The notes under the pieces are model-generated. The model saw nothing but the letters and a program-made list of their open reading frames with translations, did not search any database and was not told the origin of the DNA. DNA of 64,000 nt. It comes from Massilia sp. IC2-477. GTDB lineage: Bacteria; Pseudomonadota; Gammaproteobacteria; Burkholderiales; Burkholderiaceae_D. This document shows, piece after piece, positions 46,161 through 55,800 of the stretch (its first letter is position 1; each line of letters opens with the position of its first letter). A program made the position numbers and the translations under genes. Location of the stretch: the NCBI RefSeq assembly GCF_020707265.1, contig NZ_JAJFEQ010000009.1, forward strand, positions 124,001-188,000, in the 5' to 3' direction.

Positions 46161-46176
46161 CGCAACTTCCGTGCCA
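46161..46176 (-). promoter_or_regulatory. Sigma-54 (-24/-12) promoter of the MacAB-like operon
   Basis: The minus-strand sequence TGGCACGGAAGTTGCG (complement of 46161-46176) matches the sigma-54 consensus TGGCACG-N4-TTGC, with the GG and GC doublets 12 bp apart as required. Transcription would start near 46150, about 40 nt before the adaptor ATG. A sigma-54-type activator is encoded divergently. Confidence 0.85.
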
Positions 46177-46215
46177 CCACCTTTTCGCCCCTTGCAGACG
46201 GCTTGTCCGGCGAAA

Positions 46216-46233
46216 CTGTCCGGATCCGGACAG
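46216..46233. promoter_or_regulatory. Enhancer-like perfect palindrome, site 1
   Basis: CTGTCCGGATCCGGACAG is an 18-bp perfect palindrome centred about 50 bp upstream of the sigma-54 -24 element. Its position and symmetry fit an upstream activating site for the adjacent Fis-type activator. Confidence 0.65.
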
Positions 46234-46249
46234 GTATGCATGTTCGTAT

Positions 46250-46276
46250 GCGGACAGGTGTCCGCCGGACCGTCCG
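46250..46276. promoter_or_regulatory. Enhancer-like palindromes, sites 2 and 3
   Basis: GCGGACA-GG-TGTCCGC (46250-46265) and CGGAC-C-GTCCG (46266-46276) repeat the GTCCG/CGGAC half-sites of the 46216-46233 palindrome. Several activator dimers could bind side by side, as is usual for sigma-54 enhancers; the sites also lie in front of the activator's own gene. Confidence 0.55.
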
Positions 46277-46341
46277 CAGGGCGTATCCGCCGCCATGTGG
46301 CGCTGCTAGAATGCCCTTGTTCTCATCCTGGCAAGCCGCGC

Positions 46342-47685
46342 ATGTCCCCATCGACCGCATCCATCCTGATCCTCGACGACGACGAGGACGTCGCCTGCGC
46401 CGCGCAGATGCTGCTGCGCCGGCGCCATGGGCGGGTTGCGACGCTGTTCGACCCGCGCGCCCTGGACGGGCTCCTGCAAACCGAAACGCCGGACCTGGTC
46501 CTGCTGGACCTGAACTTCACCCCGGGGCGCATCGACGGCGCCGAGGGGCTCGCGGTGCTCGACCGGCTGCGCGCCCAGCCACGGGCCCCGAGCGTGATCG
46601 CACTCACCGCCTACGCTGACATCCCGCTCGCCGTCGAAGCGCTCAAGCGCGGCGCGAGCGACTTCATCACCAAGCCCTGGGACAATGCGCGCCTGGTGGC
46701 CGCGGTCGAGGGCGCACTGGCGCGCAGGGCAGCCGCTCCCGCCGGTACGGTGGCGTCGACGCTGATGGGCGAGTCGACCCCGATGCGCGAGCTGCGCGCG
46801 ATGATCGCCGCGGTGGCGCCGACCGAGGCCAATGTGATGGTGCTGGGCGAGAACGGCGTCGGCAAGGAACTGGTGGCGCGCGCGATCCACGCGGCCTCCA
46901 GGCGCGCCGGCGGCACCTTCCTGGCGGTGGACATGGGCGCGCTGCCGGAAAGTACCTTCGAGAGCGAACTGTTTGGCCACCGGCGCGGCTCCTTCACCGA
47001 CGCGCGCAGCGACCGTCCGGGACGCTTCCAGGCCGCGCGCGGCGGCAGCCTGTTCCTCGACGAGATCGGCAACATGCCGCTCGGCGCCCAGGCCAAGCTG
47101 CTCACCGCGCTGGAACGGCGCGAAGTGACCCCGCTCGGCGCCGACCGCGCGGAAGCGATCGACGTGCGCGTCGTCAGCGCCACCAACCTCGATGAAGCCC
47201 GCCTGTTCGATCCGTCCGTATTCCGGCCCGACCTGCTGTTTCGCCTGAATACGATCGTGCTGCGCGTGCCGCCGCTGCGCGAGCGGCAGGACGACATCCC
47301 GCAGCTGTTGCACCACTACCTGTCGCTGTACGAACAGCAGTACGGGCGCCCGGTGCGCGAGCTGGCGCCCATCGCGCTCGAGCAGCTGTGCGCCTGGCCC
47401 TGGCCGGGCATCGTGCGGGCGCTGCGCCACGCCTGCGAGCGGGCGGCCATCCTGGCCGGGCAGCCGGAATACCGTTTCGATGACTTCGGCCTGGGCGCCC
47501 CGGCGCCGGCTGCGGCGCCGGCGCAGCCTGCCGCGGCCGCCGAAGAGTTCAGCCTCGGGGCGCTCGAGCGCGAGACCATCGCCGCCGCCCTCGACAAGGC
47601 CAAGGGCAATATCAGCCTGGCGGCGCGCATGCTGGGCCTGTCGCGGGCCGCGCTGTACCGCAAGCTGGGCAAGCATGGCATCTGA
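46342..47685 (+). CDS. Sigma-54-dependent response regulator (NtrC-like)
   Basis: The product (447 aa) has a receiver domain (D56 in LVLLDLNF, K111 in FITKPWD), an AAA+ central domain (Walker A GENGVGKE, Walker B GGSLFLDEIGN) and a C-terminal Fis-type helix-turn-helix (ISLAARMLGLSRAALYRKLG). The sigma-54-contact loop reads GSFTDA (216-221) instead of GAFTGA, and the usual WPGNVREL is WPGIVRAL, so it belongs to a divergent branch. It was started at ATG 46342 because the receiver begins there; the frame upstream crosses the palindromes. It overlaps the kinase gene by 11 bp and is divergent from the efflux operon, its probable target. Confidence 0.92.
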   Translation: MSPSTASILILDDDEDVACAAQMLLRRRHGRVATLFDPRALDGLLQTETPDLVLLDLNFTPGRIDGAEGLAVLDRLRAQPRAPSVIALTAYADIPLAVEALKRGASDFITKPWDNARLVAAVEGALARRAAAPAGTVASTLMGESTPMRELRAMIAAVAPTEANVMVLGENGVGKELVARAIHAASRRAGGTFLAVDMGALPESTFESELFGHRRGSFTDARSDRPGRFQAARGGSLFLDEIGNMPLGAQAKLLTALERREVTPLGADRAEAIDVRVVSATNLDEARLFDPSVFRPDLLFRLNTIVLRVPPLRERQDDIPQLLHHYLSLYEQQYGRPVRELAPIALEQLCAWPWPGIVRALRHACERAAILAGQPEYRFDDFGLGAPAPAAAPAQPAAAAEEFSLGALERETIAAALDKAKGNISLAARMLGLSRAALYRKLGKHGI

Positions 47686-48910
47686 GGCGCGGCTCAAGGC
47701 GGCCGTCCTGCTGTGCATGGCGGGCGTGGCAAGCCTCGCATTCGGGGCCGGCATGGTGAGCGGCTCGCCGCGCCTGGTGGTCCTGTGCGGCCTGGCGGCG
47801 TTGCCGCTGCTGTGGACCGCGTGGGGCCTGCTCACCCGGCTGGCGATGCTGCGCCATCCGAAACCGCCGGAGGCAAAGGTGGTCCTCAGCATCGAACAGC
47901 AGCATCTGGTCGACAGCGCGCTGGCGCTGGAGACCAGCCTGGAACACGCGCCGATCGCGCTGTTCCGCATCGAGGGCGCAGGCGGAGAGGGCGTGGTCAA
48001 GCCCCTGAACGGCAACGCGCGCAAGCTGGTGGCGCCGGGCCGGGCCAGCGACCCGCAGGCGCTGTACCGCCAGCTCGCCGCGCAGCCGGGGGAGCAGCGC
48101 AGCATCATTCAGTTCGATACCGAGCGCGGCGTCGAGCGCGCGCTGCTGGCGCTGTCGACGCTGTCCTTGCAGGACAGTGCGCAGCGCCTCGCGGCCCTGA
48201 TGCCGGTCGAGAGCGAGCTGGAGGCCGAAGCCCTGAACGCCTGGCGCCAGCTGGTGCACGTGCTGACCCATGAAATCATGAATTCGCTCACGCCGGTGGC
48301 CTCGCTGTCGCGCACCGCGCGCGACATGCTGGAAGAATGCCGGCCCGCGCTGCCGCCCGACATCGGACACGACCTGGTCACCGCGCTGGACGCCATCAGC
48401 CGCCGCGCCGACAGCCTGGCCGATTTCGTAGCGAGCTACCGCAGCCTGTCGAACGTCCCGGCCGCGCGTCCGGAACGGATCCGGGTGAGCGCCCTGTTCG
48501 AGCGCGTGCGGGCGCTGGTGGCGCCGCTCTGGCGCGCACGCGGCGGCGAGGTCCGGTTCTCGGTCGAGCCGGCCACGCTGGAACTGGTGGCCGACCCGGG
48601 CCAGCTGGAACAGGCCTTGATCAACCTGCTCAAGAATGCCTTCGAGGCCAGCGCCGCCGTGGAAGGGGCGCGTGCCCAGGTCAGCGCGCGCCTGGTGCGC
48701 GGCGGGCGGCTGCGCATCGAGGTGGCGGACGAAGGCCCGGGCGTGCCGCCGGAACTGGTGGCGCATATCTTCACGCCTTTCTTCACGACGAAGAAGCAGG
48801 GCGGCGGCATCGGCCTGGCCATGGTGCGCCACCTGGTGCACGAGAACGGCGGCACGGTGCGCTACGCGCGCCCGGTCGGCAGCGGCGCGCGCTTCGTGAT
48901 CAGTTTCTAG
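47675..48910 (+). CDS. Membrane histidine kinase paired with the sigma-54 regulator
   Basis: The product (411 aa) has two N-terminal TMs (about residues 7-24 and 31-51), a PAS-like stretch around 75-125 (SLEHAPIALFRI), a dimerisation segment with phospho-acceptor H199 (VLTHEIMNSLTPV), and a HATPase domain (N-box LINLLKNAFEAS, ADEGPGVPP, GGGIGLAMVRHLV). The ATG at 47675 overlaps the regulator's last codons, indicating translational coupling. It has almost no periplasmic loop, so it probably senses a membrane or intracellular signal, perhaps the pump's substrate. The stop is shared with the AraC gene in CTAG. Confidence 0.92.
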   Translation: MASEARLKAAVLLCMAGVASLAFGAGMVSGSPRLVVLCGLAALPLLWTAWGLLTRLAMLRHPKPPEAKVVLSIEQQHLVDSALALETSLEHAPIALFRIEGAGGEGVVKPLNGNARKLVAPGRASDPQALYRQLAAQPGEQRSIIQFDTERGVERALLALSTLSLQDSAQRLAALMPVESELEAEALNAWRQLVHVLTHEIMNSLTPVASLSRTARDMLEECRPALPPDIGHDLVTALDAISRRADSLADFVASYRSLSNVPAARPERIRVSALFERVRALVAPLWRARGGEVRFSVEPATLELVADPGQLEQALINLLKNAFEASAAVEGARAQVSARLVRGGRLRIEVADEGPGVPPELVAHIFTPFFTTKKQGGGIGLAMVRHLVHENGGTVRYARPVGSGARFVISF

Positions 48911-49704
48911 CTGCGCGTCTTCTCGCCGGCGAAAAAGCCCGATGGCGTGCTGCCGAATGTCTTCCTGAACATGGCGGTAAAGGCGGACTGGCTGGCGTAG
49001 CCGAGCTGCTGCGCCACCTGCCACAGCGGCAGGCCGCGCGCGATCAGCGAGGCCCCATGCGCCAGGCGCACCTGCTGGCGCCACTGGCCGAAGCCCATGC
49101 CCAGCTCGCGCTCGAACAGGCGCGCCAGCGTGCGCTCGGAGGCGCCGGCCTCTTTGGCCCAGTCGGCCAGCTTGCGGGTGTCGCCGGGCGCGTCGATCAG
49201 CGCTTCGCACAGGCTGCGCAGGCGCTTGTCCATCGGCAGCGGCACCCGGATCGGGCGCGAGCGCGCGCGCGCCAGCTCGTCCAGGATCAGTTCTCCCAGC
49301 AGGGTGGCGCGGACGGCTTCGCGCGGCTGCTCGCCGAGTTCGAGGGCCGCGATCAGCTCGCGCAACAGGCTGCTCACTTCCACCACGCGGCAGTGCTCGC
49401 CCCCGAAGGGATTGCGCGAGGCATGGATGCGCAAGGGACTGAGGCAGGCCGCTTCCAGCATCGTGACTTCGTGCACCACGTGCGGCGCGATCCAGATCGC
49501 GCGCTGGGGCGGCACGATCCAGCTGCTGTTTTCCGCGCTGACCCGCATCATGCCGTTGTGGGTATAGGTCAGCTGGCCCCATTCGTGGCTGTGGGCGCCG
49601 ACCGAGACGTCGGCCGGCAGTTCGCGCGACCACAGGCTGACCGGGCGTTCGCCGGTCGGGCCCGGGCCCTGGGTCGGCGGCAGGATGGCGCGGATGGCTT
49701 GCAT
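48907..49704 (-). CDS. AraC-family transcriptional regulator
   Basis: The product (265 aa) has an N-terminal cupin-like sensor (VGAHSHEWGQLTYTHNG, IAPHVVHEV) and a C-terminal double helix-turn-helix (ASERTLARLFERELGMGF; LPLWQVAQQLGYASQSAFTA), typical of the AraC subgroup that controls exporters. It is divergent from the MFS gene, separated by 87 bp, and is its probable regulator. The gene ends in a CTAG shared with the convergent histidine kinase stop. Confidence 0.92.
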   Translation of the reverse strand: MQAIRAILPPTQGPGPTGERPVSLWSRELPADVSVGAHSHEWGQLTYTHNGMMRVSAENSSWIVPPQRAIWIAPHVVHEVTMLEAACLSPLRIHASRNPFGGEHCRVVEVSSLLRELIAALELGEQPREAVRATLLGELILDELARARSRPIRVPLPMDKRLRSLCEALIDAPGDTRKLADWAKEAGASERTLARLFERELGMGFGQWRQQVRLAHGASLIARGLPLWQVAQQLGYASQSAFTAMFRKTFGSTPSGFFAGEKTRS

Positions 49705-49791
49705 GGCAGGTTCTCGACAAATCTTGACGCCCTATCTTAAATCTGACGGCGCGACTTTGCTTACACTGGCCTTTTCGACAAGGACGGCGGG

Positions 49792-51015
49792 ATGGACACA
49801 GAGAACAACAGCTTCAAGCGCGACGCGCGCGTGATTTGCCTGGTCGGCCTGGCGCACGGCACCTCGCACTTCTACCACCTGATCCTGGCGGCCCTGATCC
49901 CCTGGCTGAAGCCCGCCTTCGGCCTCAGCTACACGGAACTCGGCCTCCTGATGACGGTGTTTTTCGTGGTCTCGGGCGTGGGCCAGGCCCTGGCCGGCTT
50001 CGTGGTTGACCGCTTCGGCGCGCGCGCCGTGCTGTTTTCAGGCATTGCGATGCTGGGCGTGTCGGCGCTGGTGCTGTCCGGCGCCGCCAGCTATGCAGGA
50101 CTGGCGCTGGGCGCGCTGCTGGCCGGCTGCGGCAACGCCGTGTTCCACCCGGCCGACTACACCCTGCTCAACCAGCGTGTCTCGCGCGAGCGGCTGGCCC
50201 ACGGCTTCTCGGTGCACGGCATCAGCGGCAACATCGGCTGGGCGGCCGCGCCGATTTTCCTCACCACGATCGCAGCAGCCCAGGGCTGGCGCGCCGCGCT
50301 GCTGTGGGCGGCCGCGCTGCCGGTGGCGGTGCTGGCCCTCCTGGTGCTGAACCGCGGCGTGCTGTATCCGGATGCGCGCCTGCACCAGGCTGCCGGCGCG
50401 CAGGGCGGGACGCTCGGTTTCCTGAAGCTGCGCGCGGTGTGGCTGTGCTTCGGTTTCTTCCTGCTCACCGCGGTGGCACTGGGCGCGATCCAGAGCTTCG
50501 CCACGATCAGCCTGGAAGCGCTCTATGGAATCTCGCATGCGCTGGCGACCAGTTCCTACACCGCCTATATGCTGGCCTCGGCGCTGGGCATGGTGGCGGG
50601 CGGCTTCCTGGGCGCCCGCTCGAAGCAGCACGACCGGACCGTGGCGCTGGCCTTTGCGCTGGCGGCGCTGCTGGCGCTGGTGCTGGCCGCGGGCGCCGGC
50701 CCCTCCTGGATGGCATTGCCGCTGATGGGCCTGATCGGCCTGTGCTCGGGCGTGGCCGGTCCCTCGCGCGACCTGATGATCCGCGCCGCGGCGCCGCAGG
50801 GCGCGACCGGGCGCGTGTATGGCGTGGTGTATTCGGGCCTGGACAGCGGGCTGGCGATCGGACCCTTGCTGTTCGGCCTGGTGATGGACGCCGGACGTCC
50901 CGGCTGGGTGTTCGCCGGCGTGGCGCTGTTCCAGGCGCTGGCGATCGCCACCGCGGTGGGCGTGGGCGGCAGCACCCGCGCACGCCAGGACGGGATCAAG
51001 GGCCAGGCTGCCTAG
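49792..51015 (+). CDS. MFS transporter (fosmidomycin-resistance-like)
   Basis: The product (407 aa) has about 12 TMs. Features are an N-terminal LVGLAHGTSHFYHLILAALI, the MFS motif-A-like loop DRFGARAVLFSG, and a second repeat (GALLAGCGNAVFHPADYTLL). The HGTSHFYH start and NAVFHPADYTLL loop resemble the Fsr/fosmidomycin-resistance branch of drug exporters. No signal beyond TM1. The AraC-type gene is divergent from it. The gene's last 20 bp overlap the convergent ChaN-like gene. The transported compound is unknown. Confidence 0.9.
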   Translation: MDTENNSFKRDARVICLVGLAHGTSHFYHLILAALIPWLKPAFGLSYTELGLLMTVFFVVSGVGQALAGFVVDRFGARAVLFSGIAMLGVSALVLSGAASYAGLALGALLAGCGNAVFHPADYTLLNQRVSRERLAHGFSVHGISGNIGWAAAPIFLTTIAAAQGWRAALLWAAALPVAVLALLVLNRGVLYPDARLHQAAGAQGGTLGFLKLRAVWLCFGFFLLTAVALGAIQSFATISLEALYGISHALATSSYTAYMLASALGMVAGGFLGARSKQHDRTVALAFALAALLALVLAAGAGPSWMALPLMGLIGLCSGVAGPSRDLMIRAAAPQGATGRVYGVVYSGLDSGLAIGPLLFGLVMDAGRPGWVFAGVALFQALAIATAVGVGGSTRARQDGIKGQAA

Positions 51016-51850
51016 GAGTGGCTGCGAGCGCAGGCAGGGAAGCGCTGGTATGCCCGAGCTCGACCACGTGGGTGTAGGCCCCGCCGCGCTGGGGTGCACG
51101 CGCGATGACCGGGACCGCCAGCGCGGGGCCGGCTTCGTCTTCGCCATGCACCCGGCAGTCGGGCATGCAGCTGAAGGAGGCGCCGCGGCTCAAGAGATTG
51201 CCGATCGTGGCCGGGCCGAGGTCGCGCAGCAGCACGCCCATCGGCGTGTCGATGCGCATCGGCATGCCTGCCATCTCGGATGGCGAGGGCGGCGCCAGGC
51301 GGTTGTGCATGTTGCCAGTCAGGGCGATCACGACCAGTTCCGGCGCCGCCGTCGAAGCGTGGCGTACGCGTGCGGCCATGTGCTCGTCGCGGGTGCCGGG
51401 TGCGCCCCGCGGCTTGTCGATCGCGATCAGTCCGACCGGCAGGCCGTGTTCGCGCCAGCGCCGCGCCTGTTCGATCAGGGCCAGCACCGCCATGCTCGAG
51501 CGCCCGTCGCGCACTCTTTCCCAGAAGCGCGAGCCGGAGGTGAGAACGGCGCGCGCGCTGTCGCCGCCGCTTGAGGCCATGTAGGCATCCAGCCGCGCTT
51601 GCTGGTCCAGCGGGATCTCGAGCGCCAGCGTCACCGGCCGGCCGCCGTCCAGCGCCGCGCAGGCAAGGCGCGCGGCCAGCGCCGGATACTCGCGGGTGCC
51701 GTGGATCTCGCCGACCAGGATGATGCGCGCACTGCGCGCCAGCCCCTCGGGGTCGTTCAGCGGTCCGCAGCCGTCGGGCACGGCTGCGGTTGCCGCCAGC
51801 GGCGCCAGGGCTGTCACCAGTAGACTGCACAAGTTCAAGAATGCGCGCAT
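50996..51850 (-). CDS. ChaN/Tiki-superfamily exported protein
   Basis: The product (284 aa) has a signal peptide (about residues 1-22, ending LAATAA) and the ChaN/EreA-like core: IILVGEIHGTREYP (His/Glu metal or haem site region), LALEIPLDQQARLDAY, and ALTGNMHNRL. ChaN proteins of this superfamily are periplasmic haem- or iron-linked proteins. There is no clear lipobox, since Cys8 is too early and lacks the pattern. A Cys pair (FSCMPDC) is found near residue 228. The gene overlaps the MFS gene 3' end by 20 bp. Specific function unknown. Confidence 0.8.
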   Translation of the reverse strand: MRAFLNLCSLLVTALAPLAATAAVPDGCGPLNDPEGLARSARIILVGEIHGTREYPALAARLACAALDGGRPVTLALEIPLDQQARLDAYMASSGGDSARAVLTSGSRFWERVRDGRSSMAVLALIEQARRWREHGLPVGLIAIDKPRGAPGTRDEHMAARVRHASTAAPELVVIALTGNMHNRLAPPSPSEMAGMPMRIDTPMGVLLRDLGPATIGNLLSRGASFSCMPDCRVHGEDEAGPALAVPVIARAPQRGGAYTHVVELGHTSASLPALAATPRQPGP

Positions 51851-51909
51851 GCTTTCTCCCTCGTGTGTGATATGGACGAGGAAGTTTAGCGCGCTGAACC
51901 GCCGGAAAT

Positions 51910-52278
51910 CTATCTGATTGTCATGTCCGCCGCAGGCTGCTGGGCATCCGGTGGCGGCGCCGCAACAAGCTCCTGTGCGTCGCGCATCACCGTCAGGATG
52001 GTGCGCACGCAGGCCAGGGTAGGCACCCCAGTCTGGGCGTCGGCGCCCTTGGCATAGGCGCGCGCGATGCGGGTGGCGGCCGGGGCGCCGCCCGGCACCT
52101 GTTCGCGGTACAGGCGGATCAGGGTAACGACCGTCTCGTGCAGCGTGTGCTGCCCGGCCCGGGTGATGTTGCGTCCGTTGCCGGGCTCGCGTATCGAGTC
52201 GGCAACGATCTGTTCCAGTTGCCGCTCGGCCCTGCCGATGAGCATGGCGACCTGGCCGGGTGTGAACGTGATGCGCAT
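51910..52278 (-). CDS. Hypothetical protein, mostly helical
   Basis: The product (122 aa) starts MRITFTPGQVAMLIG and is predicted from composition to be alpha-helical, without signal peptide or membrane segment. No family is recognised. It lies 28 bp downstream of another hypothetical gene on the same strand, so the two may be one transcription unit. Codon use matches neighbours. There is no obvious catalytic motif. Confidence 0.6.
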   Translation of the reverse strand: MRITFTPGQVAMLIGRAERQLEQIVADSIREPGNGRNITRAGQHTLHETVVTLIRLYREQVPGGAPAATRIARAYAKGADAQTGVPTLACVRTILTVMRDAQELVAAPPPDAQQPAADMTIR

Positions 52279-52306
52279 TGCGTCTACCTCGTCTTCCGTG
52301 ATGTTG

Positions 52307-52699
52307 TCATGCCGCCTCCGTGGCGCAGGCTGCGTTGCCGGACCCCGCGCGCGGCATGATGCGCGAAGGCCTTACCCGTGGCGGCGGCGGGGGCGGGGCG
52401 AAGGGCCTGATCTGGGTCAGGGTGCCGCTGAAGGGCGCCACCGTGTCGTCGATCTCCCGCCCCTCGGCGCTGAAGTCGGCATCGCCCGCCAGATACTGGG
52501 CGATCGCGATTCTGACAATCGTTCGGTTGGTGAGTTCGGCCGACAGTCCGACTTTCCGGCTGTGGTGGAGGAAGGTGGCGGTGCCGCCTTCCGGTCCCGT
52601 GATCTCGACCTTCTTCGGCAGCGAGAAGCCGTAGCGTCCGCTGGCCCAAAGCTTGACCAGGCACGCGCCGCTGGATGGAGTTGAAAAACTGAAGTTCAT
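52307..52699 (-). CDS. Hypothetical protein with a Pro-rich C-terminal stretch
   Basis: The product (130 aa) has a beta-strand-rich N-terminal half (SLPKKVEITGPEGGTATFLH) and a Pro run (FAPPPPPPRVRPSR) near the C-terminus. ATG 52699 has AGGA 7 nt upstream and is preferred over the in-frame TTG at 52705. No signal peptide or family is evident. It is divergent from the hybrid kinase gene and possibly co-transcribed with the next hypothetical gene. Confidence 0.55.
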   Translation of the reverse strand: MNFSFSTPSSGACLVKLWASGRYGFSLPKKVEITGPEGGTATFLHHSRKVGLSAELTNRTIVRIAIAQYLAGDADFSAEGREIDDTVAPFSGTLTQIRPFAPPPPPPRVRPSRIMPRAGSGNAACATEAA

Positions 52700-52854
52700 G
52701 AACAAATCCTAATAGCGGCTGAGCGTATGCACGATTCGAAATTGTTCCAAACCGTAACGGGCGAAACATTCATTTCCTGTTATCACCGAAACAAGTCACG
52801 AAGCTTCCCGGTGGGCTATACTGTCCGCCGACCTCAACCAGACTCCGCGCTGCC

Positions 52855-55800
52855 ATGCTAGCTGCCGATTGCGACAAACCGATGTCCACCCCGGCAGCAT
52901 TCCTCGCCGGCGGCGGCGAGATGGGCGCTCTCATGCGCGCCCACGACTGGGCCAGCACGCCGCTGGGCGCGCCCGCACTGTGGCCGGCCACGCTCCAGAC
53001 CACGCTGCGGCTGCTTCTCGGCTCGCACCACCCGATGTTCATCTGGTGGGGACCGGAACTGGTCCAGTTCTACAACGATGCCTACCGGGCCACGCTGGAC
53101 GAGCGGCGCCATCCGTCCGCCCTGGGCCAGCGCGGGAAGGAATGCTGGGAGGAAGCCTGGCCGATCATCGGACCGCAGATCGAGCAGGTGATGCGCGGTG
53201 GTGGCGCCACCTGGAACGAGCACCAGCTGGTGCCCTTGCTGCGCAAGGGTGTCCTGGCCGACGCCTGGTGGACCTATGGCTTCAGCCCGATCGAAGACGA
53301 ACTGGGCGTGCGCGGCGTACTGGTCATCTGCAACGACGTCACCGAAGAGCACCGCAACCGCATCGCCCTGCAGGAACTGAACCGCTCGCTCGAAGAAGAG
53401 GTGGCGCAGCGCCGCCGCGCCCAGACCGAGCTGGCGGCGGCCAAGATGCGCAGCGACGTGGCGCTGGCCGTCTCCGAGCACCAGATCGAGCGCCAGCTCG
53501 ACGACTGGCAGCAGCTGCATGCGATGACTGAGCGCCTGCTGGACGTGCGCACGCTGGCCGAGCAGTTCGACATCGTGCTGCGCACCGTCACCAGCCTGCA
53601 CGGCTGCCGCCAGGGCGCCATCGCGCTGTTCGACGAGGGCGCAGGCGGCCTGCGTGTCCAGGCCAGCCAGGGCGTCAGCGCGGCGGGCCTGGCGGCGCTT
53701 GCCTGCGTGCCTTCCGGCGCCGGCGCCTGCGGCACCGCCTTCCGCGACGGGCGGCGCGTGGTGGTGGCCGATACTGCCACCGATCCGCTGTATGCCGCCT
53801 ACCGCGGTTTCGCGCGCGACGAAGGAATCAAGGCCTTGTACAGCACGCCCTTCTTCGGCAACGACGGCCGGGCGCTGGGCGTCATCAGCGTCTATTTCGG
53901 CGAGCGCCGCGTGCCAGACGAGCGCGAGACCCAGCTCACCGACATCTGCACGCGCCAGATCGGGCCGCTGGTCGAGCGCGAGCGCGCCCAGGCCCGGCTG
54001 AACCTGGAACAGGAGCGCAGCCACCACATCCTGCAGACCCTGCAGGATGGCTTCGTGCTGATGGACCGCGATTTCCGCGTGCTCCAGATCAACGCCGTCG
54101 GCCTCGCCATGGAAGGGCGGCCCGCGGGCGAGATCGTCGGACGCACCCACTGGGACGCCTGGCCCGGCTCGGAGCAGCAGCAGGCCGGCCTGCTGTACCA
54201 GCGCGTGATGCGCGAGCGCGTCGCCGCCAGCATGCCGCTGGCGTACGAGCGCAATGGGCAGACGCGCTGGTTCAGCGTGCACGCCTACCCGTATGACGAC
54301 GGAGTCGCGGTGCTGTACCGCGACATCACCCAGCAGCGCGAGACCGAACGCGAGCTGGAGGAGCTCGGGCGCCAGTCCGAGCAGCGCCGCCGCCTGTACG
54401 AGACCTTCCTGTCCAATACGCCCGACCTGGCCTATGTGTTCGACCTGGAGCACCGCTTCACCTATGCCAACGAAGTGCTTCTGAAGATGTGGGGCCGCAG
54501 CTGGGAGGAGTCGATCGGCAAGAACTGCCTGGAGCTCGGCTACGAACCCTGGCACGCCGAGATGCACGGGCGCGAGATCGACCAGGTCAGGGCCACCCGC
54601 GCGCCGATCAAGGGCGTGGTGCCCTTCAACGGCAGCTTCGGGCGCCGCATGTACGAGTACATTTTCGTACCCGTCATCGGCCCCGACGGCGAAGTCGAGG
54701 CGGTGGCCGGCACCACCCGCGACATCACCGAACGCCTGCAATCGGAACAGTCGATCCGCGAGAACGAGGAGCGCTTCCGTTCGCTGATCGTCGCCACCAC
54801 CCAGGTGGTCTGGCACTGCGGTCCGGACGGCGCCATGGAAGCGGACTCCCCGACCTGGCGCGCCTATACCGGCCAGAGCTACGAGGAGTGGAAGGACTTC
54901 GGCTGGGTCGACGCCATCCATCCGGACGACCGCGCCGCTTCGCTCGCGCACTGGCGCCAGTGCGTCGCCGAACGCCGTCCCTACGAGTCGGAACAGCGCC
55001 TGCGCACCGGCAACGGACGCTACCGCTGGACGGTGGCGCGCGCGGTGCCGATCGTCGGCCAGGACGGCGCCATCCGCGAATGGGTCGGCACTACCAGCGA
55101 CATCCACGACCGCCGCCAGACCGAACTCGAGCGCCAGCGCTTCGTCACCCTGGCCGAGCGCAGCGAGGATTTCATCGGCATGGCCGGCCTCGACCTGAAG
55201 CCCTTCTTCCTGAACCCGGCCGCGGTGCGCATCGTCGGCGCAGGCTCGCTGGAAGAAGCGCTGGCCACGCCGGTGCCCGAATTCTTCTTCCCGGAAGACC
55301 GCGACTTCATCGCCAACACCTTCCTGCCGCGCGTCGCGTCCGACGGCCACAGCGAGACCGAACTGCGCATGCGCCACTTCCGCAGCGGCGAAGCGATCTG
55401 GATGATCTACACGGTCTACGTGATCCGCGACCAGCATGGCCAGCCGGAAGGCTATGCCACGGTGAGCCGCAACATCACCGAGCGCAAGCTGGCCGAGGAA
55501 AGGCTGCGCCAGGCCACCGTGGAACTGGGCGACGCCAACGACCGCAAGACCCGCTTCCTGGCCACCTTGGCGCACGAGCTGCGCAACCCGCTGGCGCCGC
55601 TGCGCACCGGCCTGGACCTGATGCAGCTGCCGGGCAGCAGCCCGCAGGCCCTGGCGCGCGCGCGCACGATGATGGACCGCCAGCTGCGCCAGATGGTGCA
55701 CCTGATCGACGACCTGATGGACATCGCCCGCATCGACAGCGGCAAGATCGAGCTCAAGCGGGAGCAGGTGACCCTGCACCAGGTCGTCACCATTGCCGTC

